47,504 nt of DNA from Nitriliruptorales bacterium (GCA_007119035.1 SKQL01000084.1:1-47504), one strand, 5' to 3'. Positions 6,792-15,569 are shown, numbered from the stretch's first letter. Translations and numbers: made by a program. Notes: generated by a model not told the origin, from the sequence alone.

Positions 6792-7940
6792 TCACGACTG
6801 CGGGTAGGCGGGCTCCGTGGGAGGCGGGCCCTGGCCGACGCGGCCGCGTCGCCAGGCCTGCAGCGTGAGGGCCCCGAGGCCGAGGACCGCGACCACCACG
6901 ACGAGCACGCCTCCGAGCACGGGGATCGTCGCCACCGCCACGACCGCGAGCGTTCCCAAGGCGAGCGCAGCGAACGCGGTGGCCCAGCTGCGCTGCATGT
7001 CGATGGCGTACTGACCGAGCCACAGGCCCACGAGCACGGGGGCGACGAAAGCGGAGACCGCGACAACGACGAACGACACGATGGCGCTTGCCAGCAGGCC
7101 GCTGGTGATCGAGAGCCCCGCGAGACCTCCCAGCTCGAGGAGGGAGAACAGCGCCGTCAGCAGCGCCGCGAGGATGATCAACGCGACCGCAGCCGCGAGG
7201 GCGGCGAGCATCGCGAGCGCGCCGACGCCGAGAGACGCGAGCGGGCGGTGCCTCAGGTCGGCCGCGCCCCCGCGCGTGGATCGGGGCGCCAACCACAAGG
7301 CGAGCGCACCGATGATCAGAAGCGCCAGGTAGCGCTGAACTCGGTCGAGCAGTCGCTCGCCGGCGGTCGGGGGCTCGTCGGGCTCGGGGATGACCACCTC
7401 GGTGGCGCCGGCGACCGCGCCCGTCTCCTCGTAGTCCCCGGTGCCGCCCAGGACGTTGCCGTCGACGGTGCCTGCGAGACGCACCTGCCCCGCGGTGAAC
7501 AGGACGTCCTGCCCGACGAGCGCCTCTTGGGCGATAGCGACCTGTCCTGCCGCGAACGCGGCATCCTCGGCCGTGTCGCCGCTGAGGGTCATCCGGCCGG
7601 CGGCCACCCTCGTGCTACCCGCCACGTCGCCGCTCACCGTCACGTCGCCGCCGGCGACGAGCACGTCACCATCGATCGTGCCACTCACGTCGATCTGCCC
7701 ACCGGTGGCGACCAGGTCGCCCTCCACCGCACCGTCGACGCGGATCGTGCCGCCGGTGAGGTACAGGTGCCCGGGCACGGTCTCGTCGGCAGGCACGACA
7801 ACCTGCCCTCCTGCACGGACCTTGCCCTCGAGGAAGGAACGCTCGTTCTGGGCGAGCGCGGGAACGGTCAACGCGGCGCTGAGCGCAGCCAGGCACAGCA
7901 GGATCACCGTCGCGCGGCTCGGGACACGGGTTCTTCGCAT
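6792..7940 (-). CDS. Secreted/membrane bactofilin-like beta-solenoid protein
   Basis: 382 residues. There is a signal peptide (hydrophobic core at about 11-28, then ALAQ). Residues about 35-175 are a run of short repeats, each a hydrophobic-x-G-x-V strand (for example YLTGGTIRVDGAVEGDLVAT, GGDVTVSGDVAGSTRVAAG), the pattern of bactofilin-type (polymer-forming) right-handed beta-solenoids. After an acidic proline linker (PEPDEPP) come four to five transmembrane segments and a short basic/proline tail. The topology suggests an extracytoplasmic solenoid on a membrane anchor, unlike classical cytosolic bactofilins. Similar proteins are often annotated as polymer-forming cytoskeletal proteins, of unknown function. 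It diverges from comB across 138 bases. Confidence 0.75.
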   Translation of the reverse strand: MRRTRVPSRATVILLCLAALSAALTVPALAQNERSFLEGKVRAGGQVVVPADETVPGHLYLTGGTIRVDGAVEGDLVATGGQIDVSGTIDGDVLVAGGDVTVSGDVAGSTRVAAGRMTLSGDTAEDAAFAAGQVAIAQEALVGQDVLFTAGQVRLAGTVDGNVLGGTGDYEETGAVAGATEVVIPEPDEPPTAGERLLDRVQRYLALLIIGALALWLAPRSTRGGAADLRHRPLASLGVGALAMLAALAAAVALIILAALLTALFSLLELGGLAGLSITSGLLASAIVSFVVVAVSAFVAPVLVGLWLGQYAIDMQRSWATAFAALALGTLAVVAVATIPVLGGVLVVVVAVLGLGALTLQAWRRGRVGQGPPPTEPAYPQS

Positions 7941-8064
7941 GAGCTCTCACCCCTGCCGACCATCCCCCGGGTCAAACAGCTCATGCCTCGCATCGCCCGG
8001 GAGCGTGAGGTGGCCCCCACATGCCTGTTTCGGACGAGGAGCACGGATGGCCCGCGGTGGCCGG

Positions 8065-8070
8065 TATGCT
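8065..8070 (+). promoter_or_regulatory. -10 box (TATGCT) of a leaderless promoter for comB
   Basis: TATGCT ends 8 bases before the ATG at 8079 and there is no Shine-Dalgarno sequence between them. Transcription would therefore begin at or next to the start codon. No convincing -35 element is visible. Confidence 0.55.
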
Positions 8071-8078
8071 CCCGCCCC

Positions 8079-8780
8079 ATGCGCATTCGACACGCCACCC
8101 TCGCGACCGGTGCCGCGCCGACCGAGACCTGTGTGGTCGTCGTCGACGTGCTGCGGGCGTTCACCACCGCTTCCTACGCTCTCGACGCGGGTGCGGCGGA
8201 GATCGTCTGCGTCTCCACCGTCGAGGAGGCCGTCGCCGAGCGGCATCGCCGCCCCGGAAGCCTGGTGATGGGCGAGGTCGAGGGCCGGCCCATCGACGAG
8301 TTCGACCTGTCGAACTCCCCGTCCGAGCTCGCGTCCGTAGACGTCTCCGGCCGTACGCTCGTTCACCGGACTACCGCGGGCACACAGGGGATGGTGGCCT
8401 ACGCCCACGCGGATCACCTGTTCGCCGCCTCGTTCCTGTGCGCGGGGGCGACGGCCGCGGCGGTCAGAGCGCTCGAGCCCGAGACCGTCACCATCGTCTC
8501 CACAGGGGTCGACCACAGGGATGGCGTGGAGGACCTCGCGTGCGCGGACTACCTCGAGGCCCTGCTGGTCGGGGAGACACCCGACCCGGAGCCCTACCTC
8601 GCACGGGCGAGAACCTCCGATGTCGCCCGGGCCTTCCTGGCGGGTGACGACCCGGACTTCCCCGAGCGCGATGTCGGGCTCGCGATGGTCGTCGATGGAG
8701 TAGGGTTCAGCTTGCCCGCGCAAACCCGGGACGGACCCCCCGTGATCCGTCCCGGCTGGGCTCCCGCTTCAATAAGGTGA
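8079..8780 (+). CDS. comB: ComB-like 2-phosphosulfolactate phosphatase family protein
   Basis: 233 residues. It has the family's VVVDVLRAFTTASYALDAGA stretch near residue 20, a GEVEGRPIDEFDLSNSP segment, HRTTAGTQGM, and an alternating strand-helix core. ComB hydrolyses 2-phosphosulfolactate to sulfolactate in archaeal coenzyme M synthesis. Bacterial members are common in actinobacteria and spore formers, where the physiological substrate is often unclear. No other coenzyme M or sulfolactate genes lie in the window, so the family name is firmer than the reaction. The start at 8079 matches the leaderless promoter. A hairpin at 8824-8845 follows, shared with the convergent gene. Confidence 0.85.
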   Translation: MRIRHATLATGAAPTETCVVVVDVLRAFTTASYALDAGAAEIVCVSTVEEAVAERHRRPGSLVMGEVEGRPIDEFDLSNSPSELASVDVSGRTLVHRTTAGTQGMVAYAHADHLFAASFLCAGATAAAVRALEPETVTIVSTGVDHRDGVEDLACADYLEALLVGETPDPEPYLARARTSDVARAFLAGDDPDFPERDVGLAMVVDGVGFSLPAQTRDGPPVIRPGWAPASIR

Positions 8781-8823
8781 GCGGTAGTCGGGAGGGCCTG
8801 CGCGGGAGGGTGTCCCCCGAGCA

Positions 8824-8845
8824 GCCCCGGGCAAACGTCCGGGGT
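8824..8845. terminator. Bidirectional hairpin between two convergent genes
   Basis: GCCCCGG pairs with CCGGGGT around an 8-base loop (six Watson-Crick pairs plus one G-T). It sits in the 86-base gap between comB (plus) and the PhnD-like gene (minus), the expected place for a shared terminator. There is no strong T-run on either side, as is common at this GC content. Confidence 0.5.
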
Positions 8846-8866
8846 GCTTCCGGATGTCCGCACTGG

Positions 8867-9781
8867 TCAAGCCTGCGTTGAGTATGGCCCGGTGGGAGTT
8901 CCGCCGGCAGCGGCAGGCGGTCCGGGACGACGGGACCTTCGACCCGCTTCGGATGTGCCGTCGGGTGACGGGGATGCCGTGCGGCGATCGGGCAGGCCGG
9001 GCACATGGGGCCCGTAGACGCCATCGTCCACCGGAGCGAAGCCGGAGAGGCCGGCCGCGTCCAGGGTGGGGTGGCCGCTCAGGGACAGCAGTGCGTCGCG
9101 CGACCGCTGGATGTCATCCGCGGCCATATGGGAGGCCGCGACGAGGGGCTGGGTCGGGTGCGGGCCCCACGTCGTGATGGCGCGGAGATCGCCCGAGCCG
9201 GACGGGTCTTCCCGTTGGAGTCTGCGCCACGCGAGCGCGTCGACGGCGGCCGCGTCCGCTCGACCGGCGCGGACCATCGCCGCTGACGCGGAGTGCGCCC
9301 CCGACCATACGAGCCGGGGGTCGTGGACGTGGGCCACGACTGCGTGGTACCCGGACAACGAGGCGGGGTCGTTGACAGCCCAGGTGGCGCCGTGCAGGTC
9401 ATCGAGTCCTGCGGCGGGGTGCTCACGGCGGACGAGCACCTCGGAGAAGTACCACGCCTCGCCCGCGCTGCGGATGTCGTCGGGGGCAGGGGCCACGCCG
9501 ACCAGCCGCGCGGCGGGGGGATCCCGGTCGCGCAACCAGCACCACGACGGCGCACAGACGAGAGCCAGGTCCACCTCACCATCGCTGAACGGGCGCCCAT
9601 CGATGCCCGGGCCCGACCGCCTGGTGTCCACGATGACCTCCACCGGGCGGCCGAGGCGCTCGGCGATCGTGGCGGCGACGAGTGCGTAGGCGCCCTCGCT
9701 GATGACCGGCAGAAGGTAGGCCACCAGGCGCAGTGGCCGGTCCGCGGCATGATGATCGCCCATGTGCCCATTGTGGCCCAC
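8867..9781 (-). CDS. PhnD-like phosphate/phosphonate-type substrate-binding protein, orphan
   Basis: 304 residues. The fold pattern is that of PhnD-family periplasmic binding proteins: RLVAYLLP near the start, EGAYALVAATIAERLG, VDLALVCAPSW, then LHGATWAVNDPASLSGYHA and MVRAGRADAAAVDALAW. Two features are odd. There is no signal peptide or lipobox, and no ABC permease or ATPase gene lies beside it. The last 40 residues are proline/serine-rich and unlike the family. It may act as a cytoplasmic ligand-binding protein or be a relic of a transporter. GTG 9781 and ATG 9763 are both possible starts. Confidence 0.7.
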   Translation of the reverse strand: MGHNGHMGDHHAADRPLRLVAYLLPVISEGAYALVAATIAERLGRPVEVIVDTRRSGPGIDGRPFSDGEVDLALVCAPSWCWLRDRDPPAARLVGVAPAPDDIRSAGEAWYFSEVLVRREHPAAGLDDLHGATWAVNDPASLSGYHAVVAHVHDPRLVWSGAHSASAAMVRAGRADAAAVDALAWRRLQREDPSGSGDLRAITTWGPHPTQPLVAASHMAADDIQRSRDALLSLSGHPTLDAAGLSGFAPVDDGVYGPHVPGLPDRRTASPSPDGTSEAGRRSRRPGPPAAAGGTPTGPYSTQA

Positions 9782-9902
9782 ACCGGGTGCATAGAGCGCC
9801 GAGCCCCTGACCAGCGTGCTGACTGCACAATGCGTGGGGGTTAGCCCGACTTCGGCCTACGCGCTACGCGGGTCCTTGTGCCGGTGATGGCCGACAGCCC
9901 TC

Positions 9903-10124
9903 TCAGGGTCGGCGGCCCCACAGGACGTAGGCGATCTGGCCGAACGGGCGGATGAACGAGGCGGCGAACCAGGCGCACTTCGAACCGCGGACCTGCTCGG
10001 TTGGGCGTCGCCACAGGTCCCACAGCATCACGAGCTGCAGCGCGCTCGTGACCGCGCCGATGACGATGATCCACCGTCGCTGCGAGGCGGTTAGGTCGTC
10101 CCAGGCCTTCGGTGTGGTCTGCAT
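9903..10124 (-). CDS. Small membrane protein with PLDc_N-like domain
   Basis: 73 residues. One transmembrane helix (about 18-37, WIIVIGAVTSALQLVMLWDL) is followed by a loop and a second hydrophobic segment ending FGQIAYVLWGRRP. The (P/F)GxxAYxLWGRR ending is typical of the short 'phospholipase D nuclease N-terminal' (PLDc_N) membrane domain, which also occurs alone in actinobacteria. Function is unknown. It begins at ATG 10124 behind a CATAAT box and has no ribosome-binding site, so it is probably a leaderless gene read independently of thioredoxin, which ends 22 bases upstream. Confidence 0.65.
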   Translation of the reverse strand: MQTTPKAWDDLTASQRRWIIVIGAVTSALQLVMLWDLWRRPTEQVRGSKCAWFAASFIRPFGQIAYVLWGRRP

Positions 10125-10132
10125 GGGGCCGC

Positions 10133-10138
10133 ATTATG
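10133..10138 (-). promoter_or_regulatory. -10 box (CATAAT) for the PLDc_N-like gene
   Basis: On the minus strand CATAAT lies 8 bases before ATG 10124, with no Shine-Dalgarno sequence. This is the same leaderless geometry seen elsewhere in the window. Confidence 0.45.
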
Positions 10139-10145
10139 CCCTTGA

Positions 10146-10511
10146 TCAGGCGGCGGACTCGGCCTCTGCCGCTCGGCGGACCTCGTCCATGTCCAGTGCC
10201 TGCACCTTCTCGACGAGCTCCTCGAGCGCGCTGCCCGGTAGGGCCCCCGGCTGGGAGAACAGGATGATGTTGTCCCGGATGATCGCGAGGGTCGGGATCG
10301 ACATGATGCCGAAGCGTTGCGCGAGCTCGCCCTCGGCCTCGGTGTCGACCTTGCCGAGGACGATGTCGGGGTGACGCTCCGACACCTCCTCATACACCGG
10401 CGCGAACGTCTGGCAGGGGCCGCACCAAGAGGCCCAGAAGTCGATGAAGACGATGTCGTTGTCCGCGACGACCGAGTCGAACGTGTCTTTGGTCAAGGTC
10501 ACCGTTGCCAT
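10146..10511 (-). CDS. trxA: Thioredoxin
   Basis: 121 residues. The active site is WASWCGPC (Cys30, Cys33) and the cis-proline loop is SIPTL. Length and strand order fit a single-domain cytoplasmic thioredoxin that reduces disulfides using thioredoxin reductase. A C-terminal helix of about 15 acidic and alanine residues extends past the core. ATG 10511 is preceded by GAAGGA with 7 bases of spacing, which decides the start; the open frame extends 25 codons further without similarity. It lies 71 bases downstream of the secreted protease on the same strand. Confidence 0.92.
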   Translation of the reverse strand: MATVTLTKDTFDSVVADNDIVFIDFWASWCGPCQTFAPVYEEVSERHPDIVLGKVDTEAEGELAQRFGIMSIPTLAIIRDNIILFSQPGALPGSALEELVEKVQALDMDEVRRAAEAESAA

Positions 10512-10582
10512 GTGAAATTCCTTCGTGTGGAAGCGTTCTTCCAGGGTGGAACGAGCGGGTCGACCCCAATATTCCGAAAGGA

Positions 10583-12802
10583 TCAACGGGCCTGCGTGCG
10601 TCCGTCTTCGGCCGCGTCCCTGGCGGCCTCGAGGGTCGCGTCGTCGATGACCCCCACACCCCCGAGCGCGAGCACCTGTGGAGGAGCCCCCGCCTGAAGG
10701 GCGCCTGCGGCGGCCTCGGGCAGCTCGTCTTGACGAACGAGGAGGAGGGGGCCCCCGATATGAGCGGCGACGGCCCCGCCGGCGAGTGCGTCAGGGTGGT
10801 CGTCCCCCGTGGCGAGCACACCGATCGCCGCCTCCTCGGGATACGCACGGGCCGCGATGCGGGCGGAGGTGCCGAAGCGATCCCCACCCGCGACCCGGAC
10901 GACGGGAGCGATGGCGGATAGCTCCTCCTCGGGACCTGAGCCCACGACCGCATGACCTCCGAGGAGCACTATGCGCTCGGGCGCGAGCGCGCGAAGCCGG
11001 TCTCGCGTGGCGTCGGGCAGCCGGTCCGGCTCGGTCAGCAGTAGCGGAGCGCCATCGACGGCCGCCGCGGGTGTGGCGCTCAGCGCGTCGGCGAAGCCGA
11101 GCCCGGTGGCCACGTAGGCGGCCTCCGATCCCTCGGGGAACGCCTCGCCGGCGACGGCGGCGGCGGTCTCGTAGCGGTTCGTGCCCGCTACCCGCAGTGG
11201 GCGGGCGCCCGTGCTCTCCTCGATCTCGGAAAGCACGTCATCGGAGACCGCGTTGCCCCCACCGACCACGACGACCTCCTCGGGGGCGAGACGCACGAGC
11301 TCGCGCTCGGTGGCCTCCGGTAGGGTCCCGGGGGCGGTCAGCAGCACGGGGCCGTCCTTCGCCGCGGCGGCGGGGCCCGCGGCGAGCGCATCGGGGAACG
11401 ACGCGCTCGTCGCGATGTAGGCCCGTCTGACACCTGGCTCGAACGTGCCTGACGAGGCGCGCGCGGCGGTGTCGAAGCGGTCCACGCCGGCCACGCGGTC
11501 CGCGACGACAGGTCCCTGCTCGTCTGGGGATGAATCCGGGCGTTCGTCGGTCTCGTTCTCGGGAAGGGGGCCCTCGGTGCTCCCCGCATCGAGTGCGGCA
11601 AGTGTCCCTGCCGCATCGAGTCGGCCATGGGCGACGTAGCTGACGGGTTCCGCGGCCGTCCGGAGGGCCGCGCGGACATCCGCGTTGGTTGCGTCGGGGT
11701 CGTGAGCGAACGCGAGCCCCGCCACCCCGGCCGCCAGCGGCGCCGCGGACGAGGTCCCGCAATACCAGCCATAACGATCCGAGGCGTCGTTGGTCGTCGA
11801 CACGTTGCAGCCCGGAGCGGCAAGGGAGACCCATGGGCCGTGATTGGACCAGGAGTAGCGCGCGTCGTTCTCGCGGGAGCCCGCCACACCGACCACGTTG
11901 TCGTACGCCGCGGGATAGAACTCGTCGGTAGCCCCCTCGTTGCCCGCGGCCGCGATCACCAGACTGCCCCGGGCGACGGCGTCGTTGACGGCAAGCGCGA
12001 GCGTGTTCGACGGGCGGGCCCTCCCGAGGCTCAAGGCGATGACGTCCGCGCCCTCCTCGGCGGCGTACCGGATCCCCGCCGAGACATCGGCGACCGTGCC
12101 CTGCCCGTCCTCGTCGAGCACCCGGACGGCGAGTATCCCGCACTCCCAGCACGCGCCCGCCACGCCGCGGAGGTTGTCGGCTCTCGCAGCGGCCACACCT
12201 GCACTGAGCGTGCCGTGGCCATGGGCGTCGACTGAGGCGTCGTCGCCGACGAAGTCGCGGCCCGCGGTCACCGCCCCCTCGAGGTCCTCGTGGCTCTCGT
12301 CGACGCCGGTGTCGAGCACCGCGATCGTGACGCTGGGGTCACCGACGGTCGTGGACCAGGCGGACGGCAAATCGATTCGGGGCAGTCCCCACTGCAACGG
12401 GTAGATCGGATCGTTCGGTGCGCGCCCCACCGCGTGCGCCACGCCCTCCGCTTCCGCGTACGCAACCGCGTGACTGGCTTCGAGTCGTTGCCGCGCCCTC
12501 TCCGGGTCCCCTTGCACCTCCACGACCAGGACACCGAGGCCGTCGACACGGTCCACGAGGCGCACCGTGGCATCCTCCAAGGCTCGTCGGAGGCTCGCGA
12601 CTGTCGCGGGTGTGTCGATCTTGACGAGGAGCCGACCGGTGTCGACATCGCTCTGCGCGGTGAGGGGGGAAGGCGGATCCGCGGGCGGTGCAGGCCCGAG
12701 TGCGCTCGCGTACGAGGGGGGCAGGAGCAGCGCGGCGGCTGCCAGCGTGGCCACGAGGATCGCCCACTGGCGCGGCGTGGTGGTGCGGGGATGAGCAAGC
12801 AC
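10583..12802 (-). CDS. Secreted S8 subtilisin-like protease with three CWB2 cell-wall-binding repeats
   Basis: 739 residues. A signal peptide covers about 1-35 and an inhibitor-I9-like propeptide about 55-125. The S8 catalytic domain follows (about 135-400): Asp164 in VLDTGVD, His196 in HGHGT, oxyanion Asn288 in AAAGNEG, and Ser351 in GTSSAAP (GTSMAAP in most relatives). Cysteines near 219, 221, 332 and 348 could form disulfides. After an acidic Pro/Ser linker come three CWB2 repeats (about 433-735), each opening R-V-A-G-x-x-R-x-x-T-A and carrying DALAAGPAAA-like and VLLGG-like strands. CWB2 modules hold proteins non-covalently on the wall. Start GTG 12802 is the best available but has an unusually close GGAAG. 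Confidence 0.93.
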   Translation of the reverse strand: MLAHPRTTTPRQWAILVATLAAAALLLPPSYASALGPAPPADPPSPLTAQSDVDTGRLLVKIDTPATVASLRRALEDATVRLVDRVDGLGVLVVEVQGDPERARQRLEASHAVAYAEAEGVAHAVGRAPNDPIYPLQWGLPRIDLPSAWSTTVGDPSVTIAVLDTGVDESHEDLEGAVTAGRDFVGDDASVDAHGHGTLSAGVAAARADNLRGVAGACWECGILAVRVLDEDGQGTVADVSAGIRYAAEEGADVIALSLGRARPSNTLALAVNDAVARGSLVIAAAGNEGATDEFYPAAYDNVVGVAGSRENDARYSWSNHGPWVSLAAPGCNVSTTNDASDRYGWYCGTSSAAPLAAGVAGLAFAHDPDATNADVRAALRTAAEPVSYVAHGRLDAAGTLAALDAGSTEGPLPENETDERPDSSPDEQGPVVADRVAGVDRFDTAARASSGTFEPGVRRAYIATSASFPDALAAGPAAAAKDGPVLLTAPGTLPEATERELVRLAPEEVVVVGGGNAVSDDVLSEIEESTGARPLRVAGTNRYETAAAVAGEAFPEGSEAAYVATGLGFADALSATPAAAVDGAPLLLTEPDRLPDATRDRLRALAPERIVLLGGHAVVGSGPEEELSAIAPVVRVAGGDRFGTSARIAARAYPEEAAIGVLATGDDHPDALAGGAVAAHIGGPLLLVRQDELPEAAAGALQAGAPPQVLALGGVGVIDDATLEAARDAAEDGRTQAR

Positions 12803-12946
12803 CTTCCCACTGTCGGCACAGGCTCCCGGGAATCAAGCCCTGCGTGACCCTGCAGCTCGGTCGGGCACGCGCAGTCGGGGATCTCAAGGCCCATGACAAC
12901 GACGGCGCCGGTGTGGGGGGGTGGCGGGGAGGGGATCCTTCGAAGC

Positions 12947-13294
12947 ATGCAACGAGGGAGGCGAACAGCGGAGTTGGAGCGCCGTCTCGCCGTCGAGCGG
13001 GACCTCGCCGCGATGCACTTCGCCCGAGCCCAGGCGCTGGAGACGGAGCTGCGCCTCCTCGAGGAGGGTCAGGGCCCGGCCGCGGCGATGCAACCCCGCT
13101 CGCGGGCGAGCGCTATCGCCGCGCTGCCGCTTCGCGCGGGTAAGGCGGTGCCGGGGCACGTCGGGCGAGCCCTCGTTGTCGCGGGACGCTCCCCGGAGGT
13201 GCGACAGGCCATCACCACGCCGCTGATCATCGCAGGACGGCTCGCGAGGGCGTCCGTGCGGGAGCAGGGCGCACGCGCGCGCCGGGGGGGTTGA
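12947..13294 (+). CDS. Hypothetical protein with N-terminal helix
   Basis: 115 residues, basic. Residues 1-40 are Arg/Glu/Leu-rich (ELERRLAVERDLAAMHFARA) and probably a long amphipathic or coiled-coil helix. The rest is alanine/arginine-rich with a weakly hydrophobic stretch (TTPLIIAGRLA). I do not recognise a family. A GAGGGG lies 12 bases upstream, longer spacing than ideal; ATG 12893 is an alternative in the same frame. It lies alone between a divergent protease gene and a convergent stress-protein gene, so it could be a spurious frame, but its hydrophobic pattern is more protein-like than typical antisense frames here. Confidence 0.45.
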   Translation: MQRGRRTAELERRLAVERDLAAMHFARAQALETELRLLEEGQGPAAAMQPRSRASAIAALPLRAGKAVPGHVGRALVVAGRSPEVRQAITTPLIIAGRLARASVREQGARARRGG

Positions 13295-13303
13295 GCGCTG
13301 TGC

Positions 13304-13774
13304 TCAGTCCTCGCCCTCTGGGTGGGGGAGGATCACCAGCGGGCACTGGGCCAGCTGGGCGCACTTCTGACTGACCGAGCCCAGGAGCAGGCCCATAAAG
13401 GCCCCCGTGCCCCGAGAGGCGACCACGAGCAGGTCCGCGTTCTCGCTCGCCTCGACCAGCGCCCGCGCGGGATTCGGGTCCGCGACGGGTCTACGCACGA
13501 TCTCCACGGATCCCTTCCGCGCGTCGGCCTTGTCGACCGCCTCGTCAATGCGCTCCATAGCGGCGTCCCGGGCCCGTTCCTCGACGTTGGGCGGTGCGCT
13601 CAGGGGAACGGGTCCCGTTCCCACCGGTGTCACCGCCCACGCGGGATCATGGTCGTACGCGTAGACGACCTCCACCGTGTCACCCCGCAGCTCGGCCTCC
13701 TCCACCGCCCAGGACAAGGCGCGCACCGACTCGAGGGAGCCGTCCACGCCGACCACTATGCGCCCGGATGCCAT
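13304..13774 (-). CDS. Universal stress protein (UspA family, ATP-binding type)
   Basis: 156 residues, one Usp domain. It begins IVVGVDGSLESVRALSWAV, the usual first strand and Asp. The ATP-binding signature is visible as SRGTGAFMGLLLGSVSQ near the C-terminus (G-x2-G-x9-G-S). Such proteins bind ATP and respond to starvation, hypoxia or redox stress in actinobacteria. ATG 13774 has GGAGGG about 3 bases upstream. It lies 90 bases downstream of purE on the same strand, with no clear terminator between them, so it may be partly read from the pur promoter. Confidence 0.9.
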   Translation of the reverse strand: MASGRIVVGVDGSLESVRALSWAVEEAELRGDTVEVVYAYDHDPAWAVTPVGTGPVPLSAPPNVEERARDAAMERIDEAVDKADARKGSVEIVRRPVADPNPARALVEASENADLLVVASRGTGAFMGLLLGSVSQKCAQLAQCPLVILPHPEGED

Positions 13775-13864
13775 AGACCCTCCAGCCGTTCGTAACGCTT
13801 CGGTGCGATCCTCTGAGGCAGCAATGCCCCCTCGCCCGGCCCGCCAACCCTGCGAGTCGGCCGA

Positions 13865-14362
13865 TCAATCCAGGCCGCGGACCCCACGGTCAGCGGCCTC
13901 GGAGGCAGCTGCCATGTCCGCCTGCTGGAGTGCCAGGCGCTCACGGAGCTCAGGGTCGCCGACGGCGAGGATTCGTGCGGCGAGGAGCGCAGCATTAGCC
14001 GCGTTGCCGATCGCCACGGTGGCCACCGGCACGCCGCGCGGCATCTGCACGATCGACAGCAGGCTATCGAGGCCGTCGAGGGTGGCAAGCGGGACGGGCA
14101 CCCCGATCACGGGAAGCGTCGTCGCCGACGCGAGCATCCCGGGCAGGTGAGCGGCGCCGCCCGCCCCTGCGATCAGCGCGTGCAGCCCCCGGTCAGCGGA
14201 CTCCCCGGCGTACGCCAACATGTCGAATGGGCGGCGGTGGGCGGACAGGACCCGTATCTCGTGGGCGACCTCGAGGTCGGTCAGCACATTGGCTGCGGCG
14301 CGCATCACCTCGAGGTCGCTGTCCGAGCCCATCACGATGCCTACCCGCGGTTGCTCACTCAT
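13865..14362 (-). CDS. purE: N5-carboxyaminoimidazole ribonucleotide mutase
   Basis: 165 residues, class I PurE length. Signature motifs are [13 protein letters not shown] at the N-terminus, SAHRRP (about 41-46, with the catalytic histidine) and [12 protein letters not shown] (about 66-77). PurE moves the carboxyl group of N5-CAIR to C4 of the imidazole to give CAIR in purine synthesis, using the product of PurK. Its start overlaps the end of purK by 8 bases (14355-14362), so the two are translationally coupled. Confidence 0.96.
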   Translation of the reverse strand: MSEQPRVGIVMGSDSDLEVMRAAANVLTDLEVAHEIRVLSAHRRPFDMLAYAGESADRGLHALIAGAGGAAHLPGMLASATTLPVIGVPVPLATLDGLDSLLSIVQMPRGVPVATVAIGNAANAALLAARILAVGDPELRERLALQQADMAAASEAADRGVRGLD

Positions 14363-15488
14363 CTAGCGGCTCTCCTCTCAGGATGGCGACGCAGTGCCGG
14401 GCCGCCGTCATGGATTCCCCGGCGGTTGCGCCCGTCGCGGTGACGTGGCCGAGCTTGCGCCCCGGGCGCGCCTCCTTGCCGTACAGGTGGATGCCCACGC
14501 CACGCACCGCGAGGGCGTCGGCCATCCGGGTGCGGGGATCGCTGCCGTCGTGGGGACCTAGGACATTGGCCGTCGCCACGGCCGGTGCGGTCAGGCGGGT
14601 GTCGCCGAGGGGCCAGTCGAGCACCCCTCGGAGGTGGTTGGCGAACTGGGACGTCATCGCGCCCTCGATGGTCCAGTGCCCGGAGTTGTGGGGGCGGGTG
14701 GCCACCTCGTTCACGAGCACCCTGTCGCCGTCGAAGAACAACTCGACTGCGAGGATGCCGACTGCTCCCACGACCTCCGCGACCGCGAATCCGATCTCGT
14801 GGGCGCGTTCCACGACGTCGTCGGGGAAGGCTGCGGGGACCCTCGACCGGGTGAGGATCCCCTCCTCCTGCACCGTCTCCACCAGGGGGTAGGTGACCGC
14901 TTCGCCCGACGGCCGACGGGCCACGAGCACCGCGAACTCCGCGCGCAGGTCGATGTGCTCCTCCACGAGCAACGGACCGGGTGCGAGGCGGGCCCAGACC
15001 CGCTCGAGTGCGCCCTGCGACTCGACCACCTCGACGCCACGGCCGTCGTAGCCGCCGAGAGGTGACTTCAGCACGAGCGGCCAGCCCGCGCGGGCGGCGA
15101 ATGCGGCGGCCTCCTCGACATCGGCGACGATCGCGTAGGCGGGCAGCGGCAATCCCGCCTGCGCGAAGGTCTCCCGCTGGTATCCCTTGTCCTGGGCGAA
15201 CCGGAGCGCCTCGGGCCCGGGATGCAGCAGGTGACCCGCGTCCGCGGCGGTGGCGAGCGCGTCGGGGTCGACGAGCTCGTGATCGAAGGTGACGACGTCG
15301 CAGGTCGCGGCGAAGGCGGGCAGCTCCTCGGCGATAGGACCCACCACGACGTCGGGGCAGACCTGCGCCGCGCTGTCGTGCGGTGTGGCCGCGAGTACCC
15401 GGACGTGGATATCAAGGCCCACCGCGGCCTGCTGCATCATGCGGGCGAGTTGTCCTGCGCCTACCACGCCGACGACCGCGGTGCTCAC
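14355..15488 (-). CDS. purK: N5-carboxyaminoimidazole ribonucleotide synthase
   Basis: 377 residues, ATP-grasp enzyme. The N-terminal [11 protein letters not shown] and the following segment form the substrate domain. The central ATP-grasp region holds [15 protein letters not shown] and [15 protein letters not shown], and the metal/substrate stretch is [15 protein letters not shown]. PurK carboxylates AIR with bicarbonate and ATP. Start GTG 15488 has GAGGAGG 7 bases upstream. A TAGGAT box at 15522-15527 could drive purKE. Confidence 0.95.
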   Translation of the reverse strand: MSTAVVGVVGAGQLARMMQQAAVGLDIHVRVLAATPHDSAAQVCPDVVVGPIAEELPAFAATCDVVTFDHELVDPDALATAADAGHLLHPGPEALRFAQDKGYQRETFAQAGLPLPAYAIVADVEEAAAFAARAGWPLVLKSPLGGYDGRGVEVVESQGALERVWARLAPGPLLVEEHIDLRAEFAVLVARRPSGEAVTYPLVETVQEEGILTRSRVPAAFPDDVVERAHEIGFAVAEVVGAVGILAVELFFDGDRVLVNEVATRPHNSGHWTIEGAMTSQFANHLRGVLDWPLGDTRLTAPAVATANVLGPHDGSDPRTRMADALAVRGVGIHLYGKEARPGRKLGHVTATGATAGESMTAARHCVAILRGEPLDE

Positions 15489-15521
15489 CGTAGTGCCTCC
15501 TCGACGAGTCGGATGTGGCGC

Positions 15522-15527
15522 ATCCTA
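15522..15527 (-). promoter_or_regulatory. Possible -10 box (TAGGAT) for purK-purE
   Basis: On the minus strand TAGGAT lies 33 bases before the purK GTG. This would give a leader of roughly 25 bases containing the GAGGAGG ribosome site. The -35 is not clear. Confidence 0.35.
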
Positions 15528-15569
15528 AGGGGTGGGGCGCCCGGACCGGCGCACGGTTCGACGCAGGCG

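Noticed and set aside
5994-8078. Long plus-strand open frame leading into comB
   Set aside because: Only the last 233 codons show family motifs; the rest overlaps the VTT gene in another frame and the bactofilin-like gene on the other strand.
8079-8780. Coenzyme M or sulfolactate pathway cluster
   Set aside because: ComB-like is the only candidate; no ComA, ComC or sulfolactate dehydrogenase homologue lies nearby.
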